Origin: Microtetraspora glauca
GTDB lineage: Bacteria > Actinomycetota > Actinomycetes > Streptosporangiales > Streptosporangiaceae
Direction of reading: 5' to 3'
NCBI GenBank assembly: GCA_001570385.1
Contig: BBYL01000013.1
Location: 186,001 to 250,000 of the forward strand
Length of the DNA stretch: 64,000 nucleotides
Position 1 is the stretch's first letter. Every line of letters begins with the position of its first letter. Under the pieces are notes generated by a model. The model made no database searches and was not told the origin of the DNA. It saw nothing but the letters and a program-made list of their open reading frames with translations. A program made the position numbers and the translations under genes. This document shows, one piece after another, positions 37,314-46,839 of the stretch.

Positions 37314-38393
37314 TCAGCGCTCGAGCTGGCCGCGGATGAACTTCTCCACGGCCTCACGCGCGACGTCGTCGGAGTACTGCTCCGGCGGGGACTTCATGAA
37401 GTACGACGAGGGCGACAGCAGCGGGCCGCCGATGCCCCGGTCAAGCGCGATCTTGGCGGCGCGGACCGCGTCGATGATGATGCCCGCGGAGTTGGGGGAG
37501 TCCCAGACCTCCAGCTTGTACTCCAGGTTGAGCGGCGTGTCGCCGAACGACCTGCCCTCCAGGCGGACGTAGGCCCACTTGCGGTCGTCGAGCCACGGCA
37601 CGTGGTCGGACGGGCCGATGTGGACGTCGGCCTTGGACATCTCGTGCGGGATCTGCGAGGTGACCGACTGCGTCTTGGAGATCTTCTTGGACTGGAGCCG
37701 CTTGCGCTCCAGCATGTTCATGAAGTCCATGTTGCCGCCGAAGTTGAGCTGGTACGTGCGCAGCAGTTCGACACCGCGGTCCTCGAACAGCTTGGCCATC
37801 ACCCGGTGCGTGATGGTGGCGCCCACCTGGGACTTGATGTCGTCGCCGACGATCGGCACGCCGGCCTCGGTGAACTTGGCCGCCCACTCGGGGTCGGACG
37901 CGATGAACACCGGCAGCGCGTTGACGAACGCCACATTGGCGTCGATCGCGCACTGGGCGTAGAACCGGTCGGCCTCCTCGGACCCGACGGGCAGGTAGGA
38001 CACCAGGACGTCGACCTCGGCGTCCTTGAGCGCCCGCACGACGTCGACCGGCTGCTCGTCGGACTCCTCGATGATCTCGCGGTAGTACTCACCGAGACCG
38101 TCGAAGGTGTGCCCACGCTGCACGGTGACGCCCAGGGGCGGCACGTCGCAGATCTTGATCGTGTTGTTCTCGGAGGCCACGATCGCCTCCGACAGGTCGC
38201 GACCGACCTTCTTGGCGTCCACGTCGAAAGCGGCGACGAACTCGACGTCACCGACGTGGTATTCGCCGAACTTCACGTGCATCAGGCCCGGCACTCGGCT
38301 GGCCGGGTCGGCGTCCTTGTAGTAGTGGACGCCCTGCACCAGTGACGCGGCACAGTTCCCCACACCCACGATGGCTACGCGCACCGAACCCAT
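37314..38393 (-). CDS. ino1: Inositol-3-phosphate synthase
   Basis: A 359-residue NAD-dependent enzyme making 1L-myo-inositol 1-phosphate from glucose 6-phosphate, for phosphatidylinositol and mycothiol. ATG 38393 has AAAGGAG eight bases upstream, giving [20 protein letters not shown] (Rossmann GxGxxA). Other marks are [43 protein letters not shown] and the catalytic region [16 protein letters not shown] with GGNMDFMNM. It follows padR by 13 bases on the same strand and is likely co-transcribed under that regulator. Confidence 0.96.
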   Translation of the reverse strand: MGSVRVAIVGVGNCAASLVQGVHYYKDADPASRVPGLMHVKFGEYHVGDVEFVAAFDVDAKKVGRDLSEAIVASENNTIKICDVPPLGVTVQRGHTFDGLGEYYREIIEESDEQPVDVVRALKDAEVDVLVSYLPVGSEEADRFYAQCAIDANVAFVNALPVFIASDPEWAAKFTEAGVPIVGDDIKSQVGATITHRVMAKLFEDRGVELLRTYQLNFGGNMDFMNMLERKRLQSKKISKTQSVTSQIPHEMSKADVHIGPSDHVPWLDDRKWAYVRLEGRSFGDTPLNLEYKLEVWDSPNSAGIIIDAVRAAKIALDRGIGGPLLSPSSYFMKSPPEQYSDDVAREAVEKFIRGQLER

Positions 38394-38406
38394 CGCACTC
38401 GCTCCT

Positions 38407-39045
38407 TTACTCATCTGTCCTGGGCTCTTCGGCCCCGGTGGTCGTGTCCTGTACGGCAGACGGTCGTTCTGTGGTCGTGCTCGGGTCCTCGCGTGCCGCG
38501 GTGCCCCGCCGTTCTGAGTCGATCAGCTCGTTCAGCCACCGCACCTCGCGCTCGACCGATTCGAGCCCGTGGCGCTGCAGCTCCAGCGTGTAGCTGTCGA
38601 GCCGTTCCCTCGTCCGGGAGAGAGCCGTACGGACGCTGTCCAGACGCTCTTCCAGGCGGCTGCGGCGGCCTTCGAGGATGCGTAGGCGTACCTCCGCCTC
38701 CGTGTGACGGAAGAAGGCGAAGTGGATGCCGAAGCTCTCGTCCTCCCAGGCGGACGGCCCGGCCTGGGTGAGCAGCTCGTGCAGCCGTTCTTTGCCTTCG
38801 GCGGTCAGCTTGTACACGATCTTCGACCTGCGGCCGATGACGGTGTCCGCCGGCGGCTCCTCTTCGGTGATGAGACCGTCGTTGAGCAGCGCCCTGAGAC
38901 AGGGATACAGCGAGCCGTAGGAGAACGCGCGGAACATCCCGAGCAGGGTGTTGAGCCGTTTCCGCAGCTCGTACCCGTGCAGGGGGGTTTCGTGTAGCGA
39001 GCCAAGGACGGCGAGCTCCAGCATGCCACCACGTGGGCCGGTCAC
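38407..39045 (-). CDS. PadR-family transcriptional regulator upstream of ino1
   Basis: A 212-residue regulator from GTG 39045, with GGGGG in front. The winged helix reads [20 protein letters not shown] followed by [20 protein letters not shown] and the wing [20 protein letters not shown] long C-terminal coiled-coil-rich part ([20 protein letters not shown]) forms the dimer. It is larger than minimal PadR proteins. An inverted repeat 25 bases upstream is probably its operator, making it autoregulatory and a likely controller of inositol supply. Confidence 0.9.
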   Translation of the reverse strand: MTGPRGGMLELAVLGSLHETPLHGYELRKRLNTLLGMFRAFSYGSLYPCLRALLNDGLITEEEPPADTVIGRRSKIVYKLTAEGKERLHELLTQAGPSAWEDESFGIHFAFFRHTEAEVRLRILEGRRSRLEERLDSVRTALSRTRERLDSYTLELQRHGLESVEREVRWLNELIDSERRGTAAREDPSTTTERPSAVQDTTTGAEEPRTDE

Positions 39046-39069
39046 CGGAACACCCCCTTGTATCTCGCA

Positions 39070-39090
39070 GATGTATCGAAGCGATACATC
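39070..39090. promoter_or_regulatory. Inverted-repeat operator upstream of padR
   Basis: GATGTATCG and CGATACATC are perfect inverted arms separated by AAG, 25 bases in front of the padR start. The ATGT...ACAT ends are like known PadR operators. The A+T-rich arms stand out in this GC-rich DNA. Confidence 0.75.
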
Positions 39091-39581
39091 CGCAGGATAC
39101 GTCTGGCTGGCATACCGTGCAACGTGTCAAGCGCGGGGCACGATCCGGTAAAGAGCCGTAATCTGTGTCACATGCGGTCACACTGGACGGCCGGTTTCGC
39201 CGGTCGTACGGAACGGACGGCGTTCTCGCCGATCCGTCGTGGTCTCGTGCGCCCGCGCGCTACCCCGAACCGTGGGAGACATTCCCCTTTCCGGCCCCCC
39301 GGCCCCGATGTGACCAAGATCACGCACGTTCGGCGGGGACGATCGGCGGCCAGGGTAAAAGCCACGTCAGACCTTCCTGAGACCGCTCGGGAATGCGGAG
39401 AATCCAGCGTCTACGTGGTCGAGGTCTGCCATGGTTGGGGCTGGAACCACAGGCATGTCGCGTTCGTCATCGGTACGGGCGACGACCCTCCGGTTCAGGG
39501 CGGTCCTCCCTTTGAGGAGATACGCTCACCTGCCCGTCGGCCGATGCCGGCGATTTTCCCTGATTGACTGGACGAGGACGC
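39091..39581. other. padR-ponA intergenic region
   Basis: About 490 bases between divergent padR and the penicillin-binding protein gene. No gene is seen. It must carry both promoters. TTGACA on the minus strand near 39113-39118 could be a -35 for padR, although the spacing to any -10 is poor. A CRP-like palindrome lies at 39309-39324. Confidence 0.5.
39309..39324. promoter_or_regulatory. CRP-like palindrome upstream of ponA
   Basis: TGTGA, six bases, TCACG: one base from the symmetric CRP/FNR consensus TGTGA-N6-TCACA. It is about 258 bases upstream of the PBP start. A single match may be chance. Confidence 0.4.
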
Positions 39582-42506
39582 GTGACTTACAGCAACTATG
39601 GACCGGAGCCGACCGGCCGTCCCGAGGACTCCTCGGGCTCCGGTGGATCAGCCCGCCCTGGGCGCCGCCGTCGCGCGGACGAGGCGCCCGGTGACCAGTA
39701 CGGCCGTGCTCCCCAGGGCCCTCCCGCTGGACGGCCCGGCGCCCCGCGCCGCAGCGAGGCCGCCTTCGAGGACACCCAGGGCATGCCGTCCGTGCAGCAG
39801 TCCCGGCCCGGACCGGATCCCCGCAGGAACGGTCCCGGCGGCCCGGGTGTGCCCGGGGGACAGGACCGGACCCAGAACCTGCCGCGGCCGAACGGCCCGG
39901 GCGCTCCTGGTGGTCCGGGAGGGCCCGGTGGTCCCGGCGGGCGTGGACGACCTGACGGCCCCCCCGGTCAGGGAGGTCCCCAGCGGCCCGGCGGGCCCGG
40001 TGGCGACAGGACGCAGGCCATGGGCATGCCCTCCGGCGACCCGCGTCGCCGGATCAGCGGCGAGGAGACCCAGGCGATGCCCCCGGACGGCCGCCGTCGC
40101 AGGGGAGAACCGGGCTCCGGTGGCCGAGGTCCGGGTGGGCGGGGGCCCGACGGTCCAGGAGGCCGTGGCCCCGGAGGGCGCGGTCCCGGCGGTCCGCGTG
40201 ATTCCGACGACGACGATGACCGCAAGCCGCGCCGTACCGGCTGGAAGCGGTTCATCCCCAACTGGAAGATCGTCGTCGCCGCGTTCACCATCCTGGTGGC
40301 GGGCGTTTTCGGCATGATCGCCGTCGCGTACGCGAACACACCGGTGCCGACCGGGAAGCAGGCGGAGGCCACGGCCCAGGGCAGCGTGATCTACTACCGC
40401 GACGGCAAGACCGCCATCGCCCGGGTGGGCCAGACGCGGGTGATCATCGACGACATCAAGAAGATCCCCCGGCATGTGCAGGACGCGGTGATCGCCGCGG
40501 AGAACCGCAGCTTCCGCGAAGACGCCGGCATCTCGTTCAGCGGTCTCATGCGGTCGGTCTGGATGACCGTCAGCGGTGAGCAGATCCAGGGCGCCTCCAC
40601 GATCACCCAGCAGATGGCCAGGAACTACTACGACGGTCTGAGCAGGGACGTCAGCGCGCAGCGGAAGATCAAGGAGATCTTCGTCGCGATCAAGCTGAAC
40701 AAGTCGATGTCCAAGGACGACATCCTCCTGCAGTACCTCAACACGGTCCCCTTCGGGCGCGGCGCCAACGGGATCGAGGCGGCGGCCCGGGCCTTCTTCA
40801 AGAAGCACGTCTGGGAGCTGAACGAGGGCCAGGCCGCCTACCTCGCCGGCCGTATCCAGAGCCCGAGCAGGTTCGACGTGGAGGAGCAGAAGAAGAACTT
40901 CGCCCCCACCTACGAGCGGTTCGCGTACGCCATCGACGGCATGGCCAAGCTGGACCCGGCGAAGTACGGCGGGCTCCCGGCCAAGTACGGCGTGCAGGAC
41001 GCCAAGCTCGTCGACGTCAAGAAGTTCCCCAAGCTGGCGAAGGAGAACGACAAGGACGTCTACAGCGGCATCAAGGGCTACATGATCACTCAGGTCCTGC
41101 AGGAGCTGAAGGTGCGCGGGCTGTCGCCGGACACGGTCAGGAGCGGCGGTTACAAGATCACGTCGACGTTCGACAAGAAGCTGATGCTCGCGGCCAAGAA
41201 GGCCGTGAAGGACGTCACCAACGGCATGTCCAACGAGTTCCACGCCGGTCTCGCCGCGGTCGATCCGCGCAACGGCCGGGTCGTCGCCTTCTACGGAGGC
41301 GACGACTACCTCAACGACGAGTGGAACGAGGCGTTCGACTCCAAGAAGCAGGCGGCCTCGGCCTTCAAGCCCTACGTGCTGGCCGCGTGGCTGGACGCCG
41401 GCTACAGCCTCAACAGCTTCGTGCCCGGCAACGCGACCGTGCCGGAGAAACTGCCCGGCACGACGAAGATCGGAAACAGCCACAACGTCGGAGCGGCCAT
41501 CGACCTGGTCAAGGCCACCGCCCAGTCGGTCAACACGGCCTTCGCCTCCATGGGATACGCGCTGGACGAGAAGAACGGCACGATCGGCCAGCTCGCCGCG
41601 GTGAAGCAGATCGCCATCGACGCCGGGCTGGACAAGGGCCGGATGGATCAGGACGTCGAGGCCCACAAGTACCTGTTCACCATCGGCAGCGCCCTGGTGA
41701 GCCCCATGGAGCAGGCGGCGGGCTACTCGATCTTCGCCAACGCCGGCAAGCACGTGGACTACCACGTCGTCAAGGAGGTCAAGCAGGGCGACATCGTCGC
41801 CCTGCCCGAGATCAGCGCGGTCAAGCAGGTGATCAGCCCCGAGGCGGCGGCGGACGCCACCGTGGCGATGGAGGAAGTGCTCAAGACCGGTACGGCCGGG
41901 GGCAAGGGCATCGGCCGCCCCGCCGCCGGCAAGACCGGCACCAACAACGACGAGAAGGAAGCCTGGTTCGTCGGCTACACCCCCCAACTCGTCACCGCGG
42001 TCGGCATGTACCGCGAGCAGTGCAGGACCAAGAGCGGGAAGATCGTCCAACCGCAGCATTCCAACTGCCCGGAGGGCAAGGCGCCCAAGTACGGGCCCGA
42101 CAACAAGTACACCGATCCCAAGGAGATCTCGCTCGGCTTCGAAGGCGCCGGTCCGCCCACCAGCATCTGGCGCGCGTTCATGATGGCGGCGATGGAGGGC
42201 GAGAAGGTCGAGCAGTTCCCGGCCAGGGCGTCGTCCGGGGCGCCGGAGAACATCGTGCCGAGCCCGACGCCGACGCCGTCGCCCACGCCCGAGGACGACT
42301 TCCCCCCGGACGGCGGTTTCCCGCCGGACGACACAAGCAACTGCGACCCCATGGACCTCGCCTGCAACGGCACCGAGGACGTGAATCCGGGCGGCGACGG
42401 TGAGGACCCGTTCGGCGGCGGTGACGGTTTCGGCCAGAGTCCGATGATGGTCCCGGCACCCTCACCTTCCGGTAGCAGGAAGTCCACGGCCACCACGGGT
42501 ATGTAG
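39582..42506 (+). CDS. Class A penicillin-binding protein (transglycosylase/transpeptidase)
   Basis: A 974-residue bifunctional peptidoglycan synthase, from GTG 39582. Residues 1-220 are a cytoplasmic Pro/Gly/Arg-rich tail; a membrane helix follows in WKIVVAAFTILVAGVFGMIA. The GT51 domain has DAVIAAENRSFREDAGISFS (catalytic Glu), GASTITQQMARNYY and PFGRGANGIEAAARAFF. The transpeptidase has SAFKPYVLAAW (SxxK), QSVNTAFASMG (SxN) and AGKTGTNND (KTG). It ends in a Pro/Thr/Asp-rich low-complexity tail. It matches the ponA gene between ino1 and rpsF in other actinomycetes. Confidence 0.95.
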   Translation: MTYSNYGPEPTGRPEDSSGSGGSARPGRRRRADEAPGDQYGRAPQGPPAGRPGAPRRSEAAFEDTQGMPSVQQSRPGPDPRRNGPGGPGVPGGQDRTQNLPRPNGPGAPGGPGGPGGPGGRGRPDGPPGQGGPQRPGGPGGDRTQAMGMPSGDPRRRISGEETQAMPPDGRRRRGEPGSGGRGPGGRGPDGPGGRGPGGRGPGGPRDSDDDDDRKPRRTGWKRFIPNWKIVVAAFTILVAGVFGMIAVAYANTPVPTGKQAEATAQGSVIYYRDGKTAIARVGQTRVIIDDIKKIPRHVQDAVIAAENRSFREDAGISFSGLMRSVWMTVSGEQIQGASTITQQMARNYYDGLSRDVSAQRKIKEIFVAIKLNKSMSKDDILLQYLNTVPFGRGANGIEAAARAFFKKHVWELNEGQAAYLAGRIQSPSRFDVEEQKKNFAPTYERFAYAIDGMAKLDPAKYGGLPAKYGVQDAKLVDVKKFPKLAKENDKDVYSGIKGYMITQVLQELKVRGLSPDTVRSGGYKITSTFDKKLMLAAKKAVKDVTNGMSNEFHAGLAAVDPRNGRVVAFYGGDDYLNDEWNEAFDSKKQAASAFKPYVLAAWLDAGYSLNSFVPGNATVPEKLPGTTKIGNSHNVGAAIDLVKATAQSVNTAFASMGYALDEKNGTIGQLAAVKQIAIDAGLDKGRMDQDVEAHKYLFTIGSALVSPMEQAAGYSIFANAGKHVDYHVVKEVKQGDIVALPEISAVKQVISPEAAADATVAMEEVLKTGTAGGKGIGRPAAGKTGTNNDEKEAWFVGYTPQLVTAVGMYREQCRTKSGKIVQPQHSNCPEGKAPKYGPDNKYTDPKEISLGFEGAGPPTSIWRAFMMAAMEGEKVEQFPARASSGAPENIVPSPTPTPSPTPEDDFPPDGGFPPDDTSNCDPMDLACNGTEDVNPGGDGEDPFGGGDGFGQSPMMVPAPSPSGSRKSTATTGM

Positions 42507-42514
42507 TGATCGAG

Positions 42515-42543
42515 GCCCCCGCGCGCGCTGCGCCTGCGGGGGC
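42515..42543 (+). terminator. Terminator-like hairpin after ponA
   Basis: GCCCCCGC pairs with GCGGGGGC around a GC-rich loop, eight bases past the stop. Confidence 0.65.
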
Positions 42544-42751
42544 TTCGCCATTTCCGGGCACTTCCGGGGGTACGGAGAATTCTCATGAAAGATTCAGCGA
42601 GGAATGCCGTGAATTCATCGCGTCCAACGCGTGGAAAGGCCGCTCCGCCGTTCTTGGCTTATTGTGCGTACCGTACCGATGCTGAAAAGCTGATCGTTCT
42701 TCAGCGCAGTTCCGCTGCACCGTCCCCCGCACAGTGATCGTTAGGCGCGTG

Positions 42752-44080
42752 ATGACCCGGACCACGAACGCTCCTGGACCGCTCGGCGCGGTCACGCAGA
42801 GGGCGGTGCCGTATCTCCCGATCGGACTCCTCGCCGGTCTCGGCGCGGTGCTCGCCTTCCTGTGGAAATGGCCGTGCCGGTTCGGCGGCGCGTGGAACGG
42901 CGGCCTCGGGCAGTACACGAACTTCTGCTACACGGACATCTATCCGCTGTGGTGGGCCGAGCATCTGAACGAGGGGAAGATCCCCTACGTCGACTATCCG
43001 GTCGAATACCCCGTCGGCATCGGCGCGATCATGGAGTTCGCCCGGCGCCTCGCGGGCGGTGACGGCGTCGCGTTCTACGACATCACCGTGATCCTCATGG
43101 GTGCCACCCTGGTCGCGGGCGCGCTGCTGATGGCCGCCCTGGCCGGACCCGCCCGCCGCTGGGACGCCCTCTGGTACGCCATCGGACCGGCCGTCATCCT
43201 CTGCGCGTACATCAACTGGGACCTGGCCGCGGGCGCGCTCGCGCTGGGCGGGCTGCTGGCGTGGTCGCGCGACCGGCACGTGCTCGCCGGGGTGTTGCTC
43301 TCGCTCTCGGTGGCGACGAAGTTCTATCCGCTGATGTTCTTCGGCGCGCTGTTCCTGCTCACGGTGCGTACGGGCAAGTGGATGCCGTTCGCCCGGATGG
43401 CGGTCGCGGCGGCAGGGACGTGGCTGGTCGCCAACGTGCCGGTCATGCTGATCAACTTCGAGGGATGGAAGCGGTTCTACTCCTTCAGCAGCGAGCGCGG
43501 CGCCGACTGGGGCGGCCTGTGGTTCTTCTTCCAGCGCAAGAACTGGGGTTTCCTCGCCGACGCCGAGGCGCTGAACACGATGGCCATGGCCGCGCTGGCC
43601 GTGCTGCTGCTGGGGATCGCGGCGCTCGCCGTGATGGCCCCGCGGCGTCCGCGGCTGATGCAGCTCTGCTTCCTGGCGCTCGCGGCATTCATGATCACCA
43701 ACAAGGTGTGGTCGCCGCAGTACGTGCTCTGGCTGGTGCCGTTCGCCGTCCTCGCCCGGCCGAAGTGGGGCGCGCTGGTGGCCTGGCAGATCGCCGAATG
43801 CTGGTACTTCTTCGCGATCTGGCTCTATCTCACCGCGCAGTACCCCGACGGCGTGAACCTCGGCATCGGGGACACCGCGTACTTCCTGTCGGTGTGGGTG
43901 CGGGCGATCACGATCGTCTTCCTGATGGCCCTGGTCGTCCGGGACATCCTGCGGCCGGAGTCGGACGTCATCCGCCGGGCCGGCGTGGACGACCCCTCCG
44001 GAGGGGTGTTCGACCGGGCCGAGGACCGGTTCACGCTCCCGCCCCGGCCGAAGGCCGACGTCGCGACCATGGAAGCCTGA
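42752..44080 (+). CDS. GT87-type (DUF2029) polytopic membrane glycosyltransferase-like protein 1
   Basis: A 442-residue protein with about ten membrane helices; ATG 42752 preferred over GTG 42734. After the first helix it has an outer loop NGGLGQYTNFCYTDIYPLWW followed by KIPYVDYPVEYPVG. The Asp/Tyr-rich pattern (Y.D.......Y.D.P.EYPPG) is typical of GT-C fold mannosyltransferases that use polyprenyl-phosphate-mannose. Later NKVWSPQYVLWLVPFAVLAR is the conserved WSPQY.LW segment. It is probably involved in lipid-linked or wall glycan mannosylation. It is followed after four bases by a paralogue. Confidence 0.82.
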   Translation: MTRTTNAPGPLGAVTQRAVPYLPIGLLAGLGAVLAFLWKWPCRFGGAWNGGLGQYTNFCYTDIYPLWWAEHLNEGKIPYVDYPVEYPVGIGAIMEFARRLAGGDGVAFYDITVILMGATLVAGALLMAALAGPARRWDALWYAIGPAVILCAYINWDLAAGALALGGLLAWSRDRHVLAGVLLSLSVATKFYPLMFFGALFLLTVRTGKWMPFARMAVAAAGTWLVANVPVMLINFEGWKRFYSFSSERGADWGGLWFFFQRKNWGFLADAEALNTMAMAALAVLLLGIAALAVMAPRRPRLMQLCFLALAAFMITNKVWSPQYVLWLVPFAVLARPKWGALVAWQIAECWYFFAIWLYLTAQYPDGVNLGIGDTAYFLSVWVRAITIVFLMALVVRDILRPESDVIRRAGVDDPSGGVFDRAEDRFTLPPRPKADVATMEA

Positions 44081-44084
44081 AAGG

Positions 44085-45383
44085 GTGCGACACCGCTTCC
44101 CTTGGCAGGTGCTGCCCGTCTGGGTGATCACTCGCCTGGTGCTCTTCCTCGCCGCGACGCAGGTCATCCCGGTCGGGCACGAGGGATCGTTCGAGGGTGA
44201 CGTCAGGCTCTACGGCAACTGGTCGCAGATCCTGCTCGGCGGAGAGTTCCCCGCCGGGGACGACAAATGGCAGTACCCGCCCTACGCGGCGCTGCCCATG
44301 CTGGCCCCGCACCTGCTGCCGTGGAGCTACCGGATCGACTTCTACGTGCTCGCGCTGGTGTGTGACCTGGCGATCCTGCTGCTGCTGTGCCGGTTCACGG
44401 TCAAGACCGGCGGGAGCCGTACCGGCGTGTGGGCGTGGACGGTGGGCGCGGCCCTGCTGGGGCCGCTGCTGATCTCCCGGTACGACCTGATGGTCACCCT
44501 GGTCGCGGTCCTGGCGCTCACCGCCTCGACGGACCCGGCGGTACGGGGAGCCTTGATCGGGTTCGGGCTCGCGATCAAGGTGTGGCCGGTCGCGCTGCTC
44601 ACCGGGCTGCGCCGCTGGCGCGAGCTGCTGACGAGTACGGCCTCGGCCGTTGTCGTGGTGGCGCTCGGGTGCGGTGTGGCCACCCTGGTCCTGCCGCACG
44701 CGCTCGACTTCCTCACCGCCCAGCAGGATCGGGGTCTCCAGATCGAGTCGCTGACGGCCACGCCGTTCGCGCTCGGCCGCGCGCTGGGCTGGTGGGACGG
44801 GTTCACCACGTACCAGCACGGCGCCATGGAGCTCGTCGGTCCCGGCGTGGAGACGGCCACCTTGGTCAGCGTCGCCGCCACGCCGGCCGCGCTCGTCCTG
44901 CTCGCGGTGTGGTGGTTCCGCGCCGCGCCGACAGATGACACGTACTATGACGCCGCGCTCACCACGATCCTCTTCCTGGTGGTGACCAGCAGGGTCCTGT
45001 CGCCGCAGTATCTGATCTGGCTGCTCGGCGCCGTGGCGGTGGTTCTCGTCGTACGGACCCGGCAGCGGCCCGCCGCCTGGCTCGTCCTGGTCGCCACCCT
45101 GCTGACGGGGATCATGTACCCGTGGGTGGAGGAGGACTACAGCTGGAGCGGCCGGCTGCCGGGCACGCTGGTCCTGGTCGCGCGCAACCTCGTGTTCCTC
45201 GCGGCGGCCGTCGTGTCGTTCGTCCAGCTCTGGCGGAGCACCCGCAGGCCCGCGCGGGTCACCCTCGACCCGCGCGGTCCGCATGATTCACGCGGGTCGG
45301 ACGCCGAGAACGCCGATGCCGGTGAGGGTCTCGACGATCTGGGGGACGGCTCGGGGCGCGGTTCCCGGATGCGCGTGACGTGA
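44085..45383 (+). CDS. GT87-type (DUF2029) polytopic membrane glycosyltransferase-like protein 2
   Basis: A 432-residue paralogue of the preceding gene, from GTG 44085. The outer loop reads FEGDVRLYGNWSQILLGGEF followed by DKWQYPPYAALPML. The conserved segment SRVLSPQYLIWLLGAVAVVL is again present. About ten helices are seen and the last ~45 residues are a charged cytoplasmic tail. Tandem placement with short spacing suggests a co-transcribed pair acting on the same lipid-sugar pathway, or as a heteromer. The exact donor and acceptor are unknown. Confidence 0.8.
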   Translation: MRHRFPWQVLPVWVITRLVLFLAATQVIPVGHEGSFEGDVRLYGNWSQILLGGEFPAGDDKWQYPPYAALPMLAPHLLPWSYRIDFYVLALVCDLAILLLLCRFTVKTGGSRTGVWAWTVGAALLGPLLISRYDLMVTLVAVLALTASTDPAVRGALIGFGLAIKVWPVALLTGLRRWRELLTSTASAVVVVALGCGVATLVLPHALDFLTAQQDRGLQIESLTATPFALGRALGWWDGFTTYQHGAMELVGPGVETATLVSVAATPAALVLLAVWWFRAAPTDDTYYDAALTTILFLVVTSRVLSPQYLIWLLGAVAVVLVVRTRQRPAAWLVLVATLLTGIMYPWVEEDYSWSGRLPGTLVLVARNLVFLAAAVVSFVQLWRSTRRPARVTLDPRGPHDSRGSDAENADAGEGLDDLGDGSGRGSRMRVT

Positions 45384-45421
45384 ACCCTTACCCGTTCTGA
45401 GCCGGTCGTAATCCAGAGAAG

Positions 45422-45440
45422 TTATCCACAGCCTGTGGAT
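45422..45440. promoter_or_regulatory. Inverted pair of DnaA boxes at the nfo 3' end
   Basis: TTATCCACA is followed by GCC and TGTGGAT, a near-perfect inverted repeat of two DnaA boxes two bases from the nfo stop. The gap between the two convergent genes is otherwise empty. Confidence 0.6.
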
Positions 45441-45441
45441 G

Positions 45442-46236
45442 TCAGAGGTGCTTGCGGAGGAAGGCGATGTCGTCCGCCTGGCCCTCGAACGGCGTCTCCA
45501 CGACGATCGGCGCCCCCGCCTGCCGGCAGACGGCGAGGATCCGCTCCGCGTCGATCTGCCCGGCGCCCAGGTTGGCGTGGCGGTCCGCCCCCGAGTCGAA
45601 CGCGTCGCGCGAGTCGTTGCAGTGGACCAGGTCGATGCGGCCGGTGATCGCCTTCACCCGGTCGACGACGTCGGTGAGATCCTCGCCGCCCGCGTGCGCG
45701 TGGCACGTGTCCAGGCAGAAGCCGATCATCGAGGCGTCCCGCGCGCCGGAGGTCACGGCGTCCCACAGGCGGGCGATGCGGTCGAGTTTGCGCGCCATCG
45801 CGTTGCCGCCGCCGGCCGTGTTCTCGATCAGCACGGGGACGGGGCAGTCCATCCGCTCGAAGACCTTGCGCCAGTTGTCGAACCCGATCTGCGGGTCGTC
45901 GTCCTTGTTGACGTGGCCGCCGTGCACGATCAGGCCCTTGGCGCCGATGGACGCGGCCGCCTTCAGATGGCCCTCCAGGAGTTTGCGGCTCGGGATGCGG
46001 ATCCGGTTGTTCGCCGTCGCCACGTTGATCACGTACGGCGCGTGGACGTAGACGTCCACCTCCGAGTCCCTGATCGCGTCCGCGCTCTCCGGCAGGACCG
46101 GTCCCTTCCAGCCCTGCGGGTCGCCGAGGAAGAACTGCACGACGTCGGCGTCGCGCGCCGCCGCGTGGGCGAGCGGGTCGTCCTGGTCGACGTGCGCGCC
46201 GATGCGCGGGAACCGTCCGTCCTGACCACTGCCCAT
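45442..46236 (-). CDS. nfo: Endonuclease IV-like TIM-barrel protein (deoxyribonuclease IV)
   Basis: A 264-residue protein from ATG 46236 with GGAGG ten bases upstream. It starts [20 protein letters not shown]. The metal-binding strand segments are recognisable: [53 protein letters not shown] (Glu), [17 protein letters not shown] (Asp/His), [19 protein letters not shown] and IVVETPFEG. These correspond to the His/Glu/Asp trinuclear-zinc ligands of endonuclease IV, which cuts at abasic sites. A frame-internal upstream extension covers only tandem repeats and is not coding. Confidence 0.9.
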   Translation of the reverse strand: MGSGQDGRFPRIGAHVDQDDPLAHAAARDADVVQFFLGDPQGWKGPVLPESADAIRDSEVDVYVHAPYVINVATANNRIRIPSRKLLEGHLKAAASIGAKGLIVHGGHVNKDDDPQIGFDNWRKVFERMDCPVPVLIENTAGGGNAMARKLDRIARLWDAVTSGARDASMIGFCLDTCHAHAGGEDLTDVVDRVKAITGRIDLVHCNDSRDAFDSGADRHANLGAGQIDAERILAVCRQAGAPIVVETPFEGQADDIAFLRKHL

Positions 46237-46259
46237 CGTCGTCGTACCTCCGTTGGAGA

Positions 46260-46350
46260 AGTCGTGTGGAGAAGTCGTGTGTGTGAGTCGTGTGGAGAAG
46301 TCGTGTGTGTGAGTCGTGTGTGGAAGTCGTGTGTGGAAGTCGTGTGTGGA
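46260..46350 (+). repeat. Seven-copy 13-base tandem repeat in the nfo leader
   Basis: Seven exact-length units, each starting AGTCGTGTG and ending GAGA, TGTG or TGGA, run from 46260 to 46350, ending 24 bases upstream of the nfo start. The plus strand is strongly G/T-rich. The repeat lies in the nfo promoter/leader, so copy changes could alter expression. Confidence 0.9.
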
Positions 46351-46553
46351 AAGCCGCGCGCCGGGGGCCGCCGTCGGCCGTGCCGTACCGGGCGGCACGC
46401 CGTACAGACACTAGACGCTCCGGGCGAAGGGCGTCTCGGCGGCGGACAGCGTGGAGAAGCACTCCATGCCACCGGCAAAGAGGGTTTTAAGCGGACTTGA
46501 CCGGGAAGCGCTCTTTCGACGGCGCCGTGCGCGCCGACGCACGAGGAGGCGAC

Positions 46554-46730
46554 ATGACCCCCCGACTGTTGCGCGTCATCCTGGTGATCTACATCGTCGT
46601 CGGCGTCTATGTCGCCTGGGTGCACCACTATCTGACCCCCGGCATCCTGCGGCAGATCGGCGAGGCGCTGCTGGCCGTCTTCCTCTGGGTCCTCGTTCTG
46701 CTGGGCGTGGACCTGCACCTGGCACGCTGA
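46554..46730 (+). CDS. Small membrane protein
   Basis: A 58-residue protein from ATG 46554, preceded by GAGGAGG. It has two hydrophobic helices, LRVILVIYIVVGVYVAWV and LLAVFLWVLVLLGVDLHL, separated by HHYLTPGILRQIGE. No family is recognised; small two-helix proteins of this kind are common in actinomycetes and may be regulators or assembly factors. It stands alone between the nfo leader repeats and a convergent gene. The strong ribosome-binding site and hydrophobic pattern support a real gene. Confidence 0.7.
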   Translation: MTPRLLRVILVIYIVVGVYVAWVHHYLTPGILRQIGEALLAVFLWVLVLLGVDLHLAR

Positions 46731-46839
46731 ACGGCCGGCTGTCACGCTGAACGGCCGAGCCGGCCGAACCCGGCCCGGCCGTCGCGTCCGCGAGGTCGTC
46801 GGCCGCCCGGTCGGCCGCCCGGTCGAGCGTCCGGTGTGG

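Noticed and set aside
46237..46398. N-terminal extension of nfo through the 13-base repeats
   Set aside because: It would encode a His/Thr repeat with no homology, and a strong ribosome-binding site precedes ATG 46236.
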